From Deltaproteobacteria bacterium (GTDB lineage: Bacteria; Myxococcota_A; Polyangia; Polyangiales; JADJMO01): a stretch of 34,663 nucleotides of DNA. The notes beneath the pieces are model-generated. The model had not been told where the DNA came from. It saw nothing but the letters and a program-made list of their open reading frames with translations, and ran no database searches. Numbering within the stretch: the stretch's first letter is position 1; each line of letters begins with the position of its first letter. The translations under genes were made by a program, and so were the position numbers. This document shows, piece after piece, positions 7,241-14,260 of the stretch. The stretch lies in contig JALHOE010000084.1 in NCBI GenBank assembly GCA_022843175.1, positions 1-34,663 of the forward strand. The letters are read 5' to 3'.

Positions 7241-7876
7241 ATGGAAGGGAACATCATCACGCGTCTGGGAACCACGATCGCCCGCGACGCAGGCGGCGAC
7301 GCTCTGTTTCGCGCAGCGATCATCAGGCTTGCCGCCGGCGGTCTGCCGACCGCGTCGGAGCTCGCGACCGATCTCCAGTGGCCGGTCGAGCGCGTCGCGT
7401 CCTTGCTCGACGGCCTCCCTTCGATCGAGCGCGACGACCGAGGCCGCATCGTCGGCGCCGGGCTGACGACGCGCGAGACGCAGCACTCGTTTGAGATCGA
7501 CGGCCGGAAGCTCTTCACCTGGTGCGCGCTCGACGCGCTGATTTTCCCGATCGTGATCGGCTCGACTGCGCGGGTGTCCTCGCCGTGCGCCGCGACCGCC
7601 GCACCCGTCACGTTGGAAGTCACTCCCGACGCCGTGCGCTCGGTCGAGCCCGAGGCGGCCGTCGTGTCGATCGCGATCGCCGGCAACGCGTCCTGCGACG
7701 TGCGCCGCGCGTTCTGCGACCACGTGCACTTCTTCGCCTCCGAGGCCGCGGCTGCAGAGTGGCGGCGCCGCTATCCGGACGGCGCGGTGATGCCGATCGC
7801 CGATGCCTTCGTGCTCGCGAGGTCGCTGGCCGCGCACGTCTTCGCCGCGCCGACACGGGGGTGTTGCGGGAGCTGA
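7241..7876 (+). CDS. merB: organomercurial lyase MerB
   Basis: This is a 211-residue protein, the family's usual length. It has an N-terminal winged-helix-like part (residues 20-75), then the catalytic region with FTWCALDALIFP (C95 and D98), C116 and AFCDHVHFFAS (C159). These correspond to Cys96, Asp99, Cys117 and Cys159 of the enzyme from R831b, and all are conserved. MerB protonolyses the carbon-mercury bond of organomercurials and releases Hg(II) to the reductase. Here the C-terminus adds a Cys pair (C208-C209, RGCCGS), which might help hand over the metal. The start lies four bases after the selenoprotein stop. Its presence makes this a broad-spectrum mercury locus. Confidence 0.93.
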   Translation: MEGNIITRLGTTIARDAGGDALFRAAIIRLAAGGLPTASELATDLQWPVERVASLLDGLPSIERDDRGRIVGAGLTTRETQHSFEIDGRKLFTWCALDALIFPIVIGSTARVSSPCAATAAPVTLEVTPDAVRSVEPEAAVVSIAIAGNASCDVRRAFCDHVHFFASEAAAAEWRRRYPDGAVMPIADAFVLARSLAAHVFAAPTRGCCGS

Positions 7877-7884
7877 GCGGACAT

Positions 7885-7960
7885 TCCAAAATGGAACTCG
7901 TCCACCTGGAATCGACCGGCGCTCCCTTGCGCTACACGCAGGCGTCCCCTCCAAGGTGGA
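7885..7960. promoter_or_regulatory. operator cluster upstream of the sigma-54 activator gene
   Basis: Three dyads lie in the 95-bp gap before the activator gene. TCCAAAATGGA (7885-7895, extended to TTCCAAAATGGAA) is a near-perfect palindrome. TCCACCTGGA (7901-7910) has a shorter spacer. TCCAAGGTGGA is at 7950-7960. They match the two dyads between merT and merP, so autoregulation by the downstream activator is likely. A clear -24/-12 promoter was not seen here; the best candidate (CGGCGC...TTGCG, about 7917-7931) is one base short in spacing. Confidence 0.55.
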
Positions 7961-7971
7961 ACCCGGCTCCG

Positions 7972-8967
7972 ATGGCATCCCGACGTGCAACCGCTGCGCA
8001 GCCCGCCGACGACGATCTCGTCGCGAAGAGCCCGGGAATGCGGCGCGTGATCGAGCTCGCCGATCGCATCGCGCGTTCGGAGGCGACGGTGCTGATCACC
8101 GGTGAGAGCGGCACCGGCAAGGAGCGGCTCGCGCGCCGGATTCATGAGAGCTCGAAGCGGCGGAGCGGGCCGTTTCTCGCACTGAACTGCGGTGCGCTCC
8201 CCGAGAACCTGCTCGAGAGCGAGCTGTTCGGACACAAACGCGGCGCGTTCACCGGCGCGGCCTCCGATCATCGCGGCCTGTTCGAGGCAGCGAGCGGCGG
8301 CACCCTGTTCCTCGACGAAATCGGAGAGACGGCGCCCGCGATGCAGGTCAAGCTCCTGCGTGCGCTGCAAGAGCAAACGGTGCGTCCGGTCGGCGCGACG
8401 AGGGACGTCGCCGTCGACGCGCGCATCGTCGCCGCTACCCATCGCGACCTCTCCGCGATGGTCGAGGCCGGCACGTTCCGCGCGGATCTCTTCTACCGCC
8501 TCCGCGTCGTCCCGCTCGAGATCCCGCCGCTCCGCGACCGCCCCGAGGACGTCCTCCCCCTCGCGCGGCAGTTCATCGCGCGGGTGTGCGCGCAGAATCA
8601 GTGCGGACCGTGCTCGCTCCGACCGAGGACGCTCGACCTCCTCGTCGCGTATCAATGGCCGGGCAACGTGCGCGAGCTCGAGAATGCGATCGAGCGCGCG
8701 GTGCTCCTCGCCGAGGGACAGCCGGCGATCGAGCCCGCGGATCTGCCCCCCGAGGTGCGCGCCGAGAGGCCGAAGCGTTCGACGAAGCACGGCGCGGCGC
8801 TCGAGATCGCGACACTCGAGGACCTCGAGCGGCGACACATCCTCGCGACGCTGGAGCACTTCCGAGGGAGCCGAAAAGAGACCGCGGAAGCGCTGGGGAT
8901 CGGCGAGAACACGCTATGGCGAAGGCTGACGCGTTACGGAGTGATCAAGAGGCGGGAGGGCCCATGA
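7972..8967 (+). CDS. sigma-54-dependent enhancer-binding regulator of the mer locus, with a Cys triad
   Basis: This 331-residue regulator has a Walker A GESGTGKE (44-51), the sigma-54-contacting GAFTGA (91-96), a Walker B LFLDEIGE, an arginine-finger region [17 protein letters not shown], and a C-terminal Fis-type helix-turn-helix (about 298-322). It lacks the usual N-terminal receiver, GAF or PAS domain, with only about 20 residues before the AAA+ module. Three cysteines, C206-x4-C211-x2-C214 ([10 protein letters not shown]), sit in the helical lid of the AAA+ domain, where relatives have no such cluster. They could be the Hg(II) sensor, by analogy to MerR's three-Cys site; this is inference. 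ATG 7972 is chosen because the operators lie just upstream. An ATG at 7891 is possible but falls inside an operator. Confidence 0.85.
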   Translation: MASRRATAAQPADDDLVAKSPGMRRVIELADRIARSEATVLITGESGTGKERLARRIHESSKRRSGPFLALNCGALPENLLESELFGHKRGAFTGAASDHRGLFEAASGGTLFLDEIGETAPAMQVKLLRALQEQTVRPVGATRDVAVDARIVAATHRDLSAMVEAGTFRADLFYRLRVVPLEIPPLRDRPEDVLPLARQFIARVCAQNQCGPCSLRPRTLDLLVAYQWPGNVRELENAIERAVLLAEGQPAIEPADLPPEVRAERPKRSTKHGAALEIATLEDLERRHILATLEHFRGSRKETAEALGIGENTLWRRLTRYGVIKRREGP

Positions 8968-9074
8968 CGACGCCGACTTCGCGATGATCGTGGTTGCTGA
9001 CCGGTTGTCGCATCCACTTGAAACGCCGCTTCGCGCCATCGCTCAGATTCACGCCGTGCGAGGTGAGAACGGAT

Positions 9075-9926
9075 TCAGGGCTGACGCGGCAACGCGTACA
9101 GATCCCACAGCGCTCGCACGTGGGTCGCCGTCTGCAGGATCAACCCCTCGACGAGCGTCCGATCGTTCGCGGGCACGTTGGGATGGGCGGCGTTGTTGCG
9201 CTCGGTGCGGACGACCTCGGCGGCGGTCAACGCGGTTCGCGCGCGGTGCCGCTCGTCGATCTTCGCGAAGCGCTGGTCGACGCTGCCGAGCATCGCTGCG
9301 AGTCTGTCGCGAGCGTTGGCAGGCCGCGCTGGCGGAGCGATGCGGGACGCGCTGATCTCGAGCCCGTACGCGACCTCCACCGTCTCCTCGAACGCAACAC
9401 CCGCCATCGCAATTGCCGGTCGCAGGATCCCGTGCTGCAGACACGCAATCGCATCCTCGATGGCGGCGACGACCGAGTCGGCGATGCGCGCGACGCGAAG
9501 CGCCTGAACGAACTGCGGGTGCAGCGGGTGCTCGAAATGTTGCTCGAGGACGCGCTCGCCCGCGGCCGTGACGCCGATCGAGAGGATCTCGACCGCAGAC
9601 GCATCGTTCTTCTGGAAGAGTCTCGGGTAGATCAAGCCCTGGCCGACGAGGGTCCAGAGGACCGTGAGGATGCGGCGGTTGTCCGCGAGCTCCTCTGCAT
9701 CGCTGTTGAACCGGAAGATGCCCTGATTGAACGAGAGCGCCTGGCTCGCCCGCGACAGCTCCGGCCCACCCTCATTCGGACGCGCGACACGCACGAGTGC
9801 GTACGCGAACCGGTGATAGTCGATGAGCTTCGGCGGCGGCGAGAGGCGCCGTGCATCGCGTAGCGCCTCGATGACGAGCCCGTGCAGCGCGCGATCGTCG
9901 ATGTGTGAGAGGAAGTCCAACGCCAT
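9075..9926 (-). CDS. hypothetical protein with a C-terminal RNNAAHP segment
   Basis: This is a 283-residue, mostly helical cytosolic protein. The C-terminal part contains VRTERNNAAHPN, the R-x-x-x-N-x-x-x-H type motif found in DUF4145/HEPN-like helical proteins, preceded by a helical region (AIEDAIACLQHGILRPAIAM) also seen in such families. A HEPN-like fold would suggest an RNA-related or defence function, but this is a weak inference. No membrane segment or signal is seen. It lies alone between the mer regulator (convergent, 107 bp gap) and the recombinase. The start has only a weak ribosome binding site (GGGTGGCG). Confidence 0.55.
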   Translation of the reverse strand: MALDFLSHIDDRALHGLVIEALRDARRLSPPPKLIDYHRFAYALVRVARPNEGGPELSRASQALSFNQGIFRFNSDAEELADNRRILTVLWTLVGQGLIYPRLFQKNDASAVEILSIGVTAAGERVLEQHFEHPLHPQFVQALRVARIADSVVAAIEDAIACLQHGILRPAIAMAGVAFEETVEVAYGLEISASRIAPPARPANARDRLAAMLGSVDQRFAKIDERHRARTALTAAEVVRTERNNAAHPNVPANDRTLVEGLILQTATHVRALWDLYALPRQP

Positions 9927-10077
9927 GTCGCCACCCAGGTGAAACGCCGCGTCGCATCCTCGACTTCATGTCGTACGGTTCGTACGGCAAACCCGCCGCA
10001 GCGTCAGCAGGCAAGGCGGCGGGGTCAAGGACGCGGCTCGGCTGCCCGCGTCGGTCATCGGCGCTCTGGTCCGCAAA

Positions 10078-11070
10078 TCACGCAACAACGGGCAGATCGT
10101 GCAGGCTGGCAGCGATTTTTTTGGCGCGGTCGAATCGCCGATCGTAGCGCGATGTCGTGACCGGCGAGGCATGCCCGGCGGTCGCCTGCACGGTCGCGAG
10201 GTCGATCCCGTTCTCCAGACAGTTGCTCACGAACGACCGCCGACAGTCGTGAGCGGTGAAGTGGGCAACACCAGCGCGCCGCTGCAACACGCGGAGTCGC
10301 TCGGCCACGGCCTGATCGGTCATGCGCCGACAGACGGTCCGGTCGGCACGGTTGACCGGCAGCAGAAGCGGACCGGCGGCACCACCTCGACGCGCAACCC
10401 AGGCTGCAACGACGGCGGTGGCCACGGTCCCGAGATAGAGCGTGCGTTCCTTCGCACCCTTGCCGTGCACGAGGAGCCGGCCGGTCGAGACATCGAAGTC
10501 ATCGACGTCCACCGAGACCACCTCCGAGCGCCGGAGACCGCCGGCGTAGAGCAGCGCGAGGAGCGCCGCGTCGCGGGCGCCGGAAGCAGTGTCGGGATCA
10601 CACGCCGTGAAGAGCGCGCGGAGCTCTGCAGCGGAGAGAGCGCGTCCGCGCACGACGCGGGATCCGCGGACCGCTTTCACGAGGTTCACGCGCGCGAGCT
10701 CGTCGGAATTGATGAGCCCGAGCTGGAACGCCGCGCGCATCACGCCTCGAAGCGCAGCGAGGATCCGGTTGCCGGTCGCGGGTGCATACCGGTTGGCGAG
10801 CGCGCTCCGCACGGCCGTCGCGTGCGCGAACGTGACTGCGTGCCAGGGCACCGCACCGATGTCGTCGCCACCGGTCAGGAGCGTCGCGACGGTCCGCAAC
10901 GCGGCCTGCATCGCGCGATGCGATCCGGGTGCGAGCGACGAGAGGTAGAGCGCCGCCGGGTCCGTTTCCGACGCGATCAGCGTCGGGTGGGAGACGGTCG
11001 TGACCGGCACCGCCGCCGACGACGTGGCGGGTAGGTCGGTTGTGAGAACCGCACTTCTCGTAAGTAACAT
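10078..11070 (-). CDS. tyrosine recombinase, XerC/XerD-like
   Basis: This is a 330-residue site-specific recombinase. It has an N-terminal SAM-like core-binding domain (about residues 35-135) and a catalytic domain with all the expected residues: R180 in AGGLRRSE, K204 or K207 in VHGKGAKER, H274-x-x-R277 in HDCRR, H300 in AGHASPVTTSRY, and the nucleophile Y309. The ATG at 11070 follows a weak GGGG. The longer frame upstream has a low-complexity Arg-rich character and is unlikely to be translated. Its place near the left side of the accessory region suits an integrase/resolvase role. It could also be a plasmid-type dimer-resolution enzyme. Confidence 0.88.
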   Translation of the reverse strand: MLLTRSAVLTTDLPATSSAAVPVTTVSHPTLIASETDPAALYLSSLAPGSHRAMQAALRTVATLLTGGDDIGAVPWHAVTFAHATAVRSALANRYAPATGNRILAALRGVMRAAFQLGLINSDELARVNLVKAVRGSRVVRGRALSAAELRALFTACDPDTASGARDAALLALLYAGGLRRSEVVSVDVDDFDVSTGRLLVHGKGAKERTLYLGTVATAVVAAWVARRGGAAGPLLLPVNRADRTVCRRMTDQAVAERLRVLQRRAGVAHFTAHDCRRSFVSNCLENGIDLATVQATAGHASPVTTSRYDRRFDRAKKIAASLHDLPVVA

Positions 11071-11134
11071 GCTGCCCCTACGCGTCTCGCGGCCCGCTAT
11101 CAACCGTCGGTACGTCCGCACTGTGAGGCGCTGA

Positions 11135-11168
11135 GGCAGGCGCGGGTCGCGGATCGTCCGCGCCTGCC
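11135..11168 (-). terminator. strong hairpin after the 11175-12278 gene
   Basis: A perfect 11-bp inverted repeat GGCAGGCGCGG/CCGCGCCTGCC (11135-11145 with 11158-11168) has a 12-base loop. It lies seven bases beyond the stop of the leftward gene and before the recombinase gene. There is no T-run, as is common in very GC-rich genomes. Confidence 0.6.
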
Positions 11169-11174
11169 GAACCG

Positions 11175-12278
11175 TTACCAATCGACGACCGCCGCGCGTG
11201 CGCTGCCGGCGAGAAACGCTGCCGTGTCGTGCACCTCGAACGTGTGCCGCGCGGTCTCGACAACCCGACCGAGCGGCGGCACGCGCACGGGCGCGATGAC
11301 ATCGACACGCACGACCGAGCACCGCGACTCCCCAGTGGGGAACTCGATCTCCGCGCCGGACGCATATTCGTCGGCCCAATCCGCGAAACGCACGTGCGCC
11401 TCCAGTGCCGTCGCTGCTTCCGCGAGGACCGTGACCTCGAGCAGCATCCCCTTGGTGTCGGTGGCCTCGAAGGTGACGCGCCCACTCCAGAGGCGACCAC
11501 GTTCGGCGTCACCGATCTCCGTGGACATCAAGCCATCGGTGATGTCTGCCGAGGCCCCCGTCGCGTCGGGGTGCGCGCTCGGATCGTTCGGACGCGAGCG
11601 CTCGACCTCGATGGGCTCTTGAGTGGCGGCGCTACTGGTCGGAATCCCGACGCTGCCCCCATCGCCGTCGAACTTCGCGAGATATGCGTCGAGCGTTGCG
11701 ACGACGATGAGCGCGCGTGCCGCTGCATCACCATGCGAACTCGCGTCGCGGGCAGCGACGAGGGCCGCTACACGACTTGCCCGTTGCGCCGGTCCTCTCC
11801 CCTCCGTGAGGTAGGTCACTTGTGCGTGCATGATCGCATCGACGCCGTCGGCCTCAAGCGAGGTGGCGGCGAGCGCCTCGCGGACGATCGCGCCGACAGC
11901 ACCCCGCGCTTCCTGGAACGAGAGCCCATCGAAGTAGTCGATGAGTGCTCCAAGAGGATCCTGCAAGACCATCTCGACGATGTCCTTGATCGCGGCAAAG
12001 AACGGCCTCTGCCGCAGGCTGGCGCCAGCGAGGAGGATCGCGAGCTCCTGGACCTCTCTCGGCGAAGCGTGAAGCGACATCCGGTCGAGCGCCTCATACG
12101 CCGCCCAGAGCACGCCTTCCTCCGTGTCCGCGCGCGTCCGGGAAAGCTCGTCGAGTACCCCCTGCAGCCCTTCGTTTGCGCGAGGCACGGCAAGGTACCA
12201 CTGGAGGACGCGCCCTTGGTCGAACGCGCGTCGATGGGTTGTTGGTTCCGACGCGTGGGCCCGTGCTTGGTGACGCAT
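11175..12278 (-). CDS. hypothetical protein, two-part architecture
   Basis: This is a 367-residue protein with no signal or membrane segment. Residues 30-200 are helical and Ala/Leu-rich. A Ser/Pro/Asp-rich linker (about 210-240) leads to a C-terminal beta-rich part with segments LWSGRVTFEATDTKGM and SRCSVVRVDVIAPVRVPP. The beta part loosely resembles a PilZ-like barrel, but the PilZ RxxxR and D/NxSxxG motifs are not seen. No ribosome binding site precedes the ATG, so the start is uncertain. A strong hairpin lies just after the stop. Function unknown. Confidence 0.55.
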   Translation of the reverse strand: MRHQARAHASEPTTHRRAFDQGRVLQWYLAVPRANEGLQGVLDELSRTRADTEEGVLWAAYEALDRMSLHASPREVQELAILLAGASLRQRPFFAAIKDIVEMVLQDPLGALIDYFDGLSFQEARGAVGAIVREALAATSLEADGVDAIMHAQVTYLTEGRGPAQRASRVAALVAARDASSHGDAAARALIVVATLDAYLAKFDGDGGSVGIPTSSAATQEPIEVERSRPNDPSAHPDATGASADITDGLMSTEIGDAERGRLWSGRVTFEATDTKGMLLEVTVLAEAATALEAHVRFADWADEYASGAEIEFPTGESRCSVVRVDVIAPVRVPPLGRVVETARHTFEVHDTAAFLAGSARAAVVDW

Positions 12279-12376
12279 GGAGGGTCACTACACCGCCGGA
12301 ACCCCACACGATGCGGTTCGCGCGGGCGGCGGGCACGACTCGACTCGGCCATGGTTGCTCTGCGACGCTCTACGCC

Positions 12377-12577
12377 ATGCCCAAGAGCCACAGCAACGTC
12401 GACTTCGACCAGCTTCGTCAAAAGCTCCACGGGGGACACCCGCCCCAGGACAAGGACCTGTGGAAGGCGATCCGATCGTTGGTCGACGAGATCGACCGGC
12501 TCAACGAGGAAGTCGAGGGGCTACGCACTGCGAACAAGCAGCTCGCGGACCAGTACGCGAAGGCGTTGAAACCGTAG
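12377..12577 (+). CDS. small coiled-coil protein
   Basis: This is a 66-residue protein. Residues 28-62 show a clear heptad pattern (IRSLVDEIDRLNEEVEGL) that predicts a parallel coiled coil. The N-terminal third is charged and polar. The ATG at 12377 is chosen because the longer upstream reading is Arg/Gly-rich and shadow-like. No good ribosome binding site is seen. It is divergent from the 11175-12278 gene. A hairpin terminator follows 38 bases after the stop. Function unknown. Small coiled-coil proteins of this sort can be oligomerisation partners, but nothing here shows one. Confidence 0.5.
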   Translation: MPKSHSNVDFDQLRQKLHGGHPPQDKDLWKAIRSLVDEIDRLNEEVEGLRTANKQLADQYAKALKP

Positions 12578-12614
12578 GCCACCGCCAACAGCTGCAGCGG
12601 TCGCGGCAGCGCCA

Positions 12615-12665
12615 CGTTCCCGTTCCCGATTCCCTTCGCGCCTCACGAACGCGGGAACGGGAACG
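12615..12665. terminator. bidirectional terminator-like inverted repeat
   Basis: A perfect 14-bp inverted repeat, built of CGTTCCCGTTCCCG and its complement (12615-12628 with 12652-12665), has a 23-base loop. It sits between the convergent genes ending at 12577 (+) and 12688 (-). Each arm is itself a tandem of a GTTCCC unit, and the right arm is followed by a further copy (GGGAAC), so a small direct repeat is embedded. Confidence 0.65.
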
Positions 12666-12687
12666 GGAACCGGTTTCCCGAGCTCGA

Positions 12688-13032
12688 TCAGTCGGATGCG
12701 CGCTTGGCGTCGCGAAGATCGGCGACGAATCCGAACGGCCCCATCAGAACGGGATCGACCTGCGCGAGGCCGAGCAAGGTGAGCGCCATGCAGCTCCGGA
12801 TGCGCGATGTCCTGATCGTCCATGCCTCCCAGTCGGCGATGCGGCCCGTTGCGTCGACCGCGAGGGCCACGATCCCCCAACGCGAGGGGCGCGAGGGGGG
12901 GCGTTCGCTATCGATGAGGAGGTACGTCTCTCGCGCACGCTCCATCGCGCGCAGCTCGAAGGCACGGAGCTCCCCACCTACCTCGGAATCGATCGATGCG
13001 TAGACCCACGCGGGGACGTTGTTCGTGTTCAT
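12688..13032 (-). CDS. hypothetical protein
   Basis: This is a 114-residue soluble protein with no recognised domain. Alternating beta-like stretches (TYLLIDSE, WGIVALAVDA, IADWEAWTIRTS) and a C-terminal helix give it a compact alpha/beta look. AGGGG lies before the ATG at 13032. It is divergently arranged with the next gene across an 81-bp gap and convergent with the small coiled-coil gene. Function unknown. Confidence 0.5.
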   Translation of the reverse strand: MNTNNVPAWVYASIDSEVGGELRAFELRAMERARETYLLIDSERPPSRPSRWGIVALAVDATGRIADWEAWTIRTSRIRSCMALTLLGLAQVDPVLMGPFGFVADLRDAKRASD

Positions 13033-13113
13033 CGCGACCCCTACAGATGGGCCGCCGAATCATCAACCAACTTTCGACGACAAAAGCGGTGGCGGCGCGG
13101 TGTAACGAGGAAC

Positions 13114-13689
13114 ATGTCCAACGTGCGCCGCCCACCTTCCCCCCGCAGCGACAGCGCCGATCGCCGAACGCGTGAGTTCCTCGTACGAGTCCTCATCGAG
13201 CAGCTCACTAAGCGCTACGAAGAAGCCTTTGGCCCGACGCTCGAGCGGCCGGATCTCCGCACCGAGGCACAGATCCGGAGTCTTGCGGCTCGGCTCGCAA
13301 CGGACGCGAACGCGACCCCGTGCGAGGGTATCCTTCGTGAGTCGATCTCGATGGCTCTACTCGAGGCCAGGCGCTGGTCGTACGACCCGTACCACGCAGC
13401 GCTGTCAACCATCGATTACTTCGCAACTGCGCTCTCGGTCGCGCTCCGGCGCTCGCCCAGCGAGTCAGAGATGTGGTGGGTTGTGGCGATTGCGTATCGA
13501 GAGCTGAGCGAGTGGGACATGCCCGCGGCGGATGTCACGTTCTTCGTCGACAAGACAGGCTTGGACATCGTCGATGTGTCCATCGCCCTCGCCGCGGCGG
13601 TGTCGATCGGCGTGCTGCGGAGGAACACTTGCGACCCGAAGGGACCCGGCTTCTACTCTCCGGCGATCTGCGATCCGATCGCGACCTGA
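13114..13689 (+). CDS. hypothetical helical protein
   Basis: This is a 191-residue protein with a GAGG ribosome binding site before ATG 13114. It is largely helical. Segments SEMWWVVAIAYRELSEWDMP and DVSIALAAAVSIGVLRRNTC resemble the end of a winged-helix-like fold, in which a helix is followed by a short tail. The layout of the 19430 gene (a helical N-terminus and a DNA-binding-like C-terminus) is similar, but sequence identity is not obvious. Its 3' end overlaps the end of the leftward ArsR-like gene by about 37 bases. Confidence 0.5.
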   Translation: MSNVRRPPSPRSDSADRRTREFLVRVLIEQLTKRYEEAFGPTLERPDLRTEAQIRSLAARLATDANATPCEGILRESISMALLEARRWSYDPYHAALSTIDYFATALSVALRRSPSESEMWWVVAIAYRELSEWDMPAADVTFFVDKTGLDIVDVSIALAAAVSIGVLRRNTCDPKGPGFYSPAICDPIAT

Positions 13690-13961
13690 CACGGGGGCGG
13701 CTGCCGGACCGATGCCGCGACCAATCGCTCGATCGCGTCCCAGCATCGAGGATCGCGTCTCAACACGCGCCATCGTCCGCGACGGGCGGTAAGGACGAGC
13801 TTCGCGTGAGCGAGGATGCAGACGTGTCGGTGCGCCGTGGCGCATGAGATGCCGAAGGCTCGGGCGACGTCCGAGAGAGTGACCTCCCGGTCGCCGAGCG
13901 CTTCGAGGAGCGCGACGCGCAGGGGATTCCCGAGGGCGTATCCGATCAGGGTGATGTCCAC
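13653..13961 (-). CDS. ArsR-type winged-helix regulator
   Basis: This is a protein of about 102 residues if it starts at GTG 13961. The sequence runs IGYALGNPLRVALLEALGDR, then LSDVARAFGISCATAHRHVC (recognition helix), LVLTARRGRWRVLRRDP (wing). It is a typical small ArsR/SmtB winged helix with DNA-binding and dimerisation helices. No metal-binding ELCVCDL-type motif is present, so it is probably not a metal sensor. The reading frame stays open far upstream. The start is uncertain, since there is no ribosome binding site before the GTG and the upstream part is not family-like. It is convergent with the preceding gene. Confidence 0.6.
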   Translation of the reverse strand: MDITLIGYALGNPLRVALLEALGDREVTLSDVARAFGISCATAHRHVCILAHAKLVLTARRGRWRVLRRDPRCWDAIERLVAASVRQPPPCQVAIGSQIAGE

Positions 13962-14260
13962 GCTTGCAGGAGAAACAAAAGGACAATCGATTTTCGACGC
14001 CGCCACACCGTACGCGCACGTGACGTCGATATCCTGGCGCTCGACGGCGCCACGGAGACTCGAGAAGCGGCCAATTCTCGAGCCCGCGGCCTGCGTGCGG
14101 GGCCCGCAGAGGCGCTCGCTTTCGGTTTGCTCGAAGTCTCGGTCCAGGAGTTCGTGGCCGGTCGGACGTTCCGGTCGGACGATGCACTCTCGTGCGCGGC
14201 ACGCGAAGACACCGAGCCGGCCGGCGGAGCCCGACTGCGCGCCGCGGTGTACAGGTCGTG
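13962..14260. other. 300-base stretch without a confident gene
   Basis: No ATG gene is convincing here. One plus-strand frame is open from 13848 to a TGA at 14262-14264. That TGA overlaps the GTG start of the ATPase gene (GTGA), which hints at a small coupled leader ORF. The only starts in that frame are TTG 14127 and GTG 14154, the latter with an AGGAG just upstream. The stretch also contains the promoter side of the ArsR-like gene. Confidence 0.35.
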
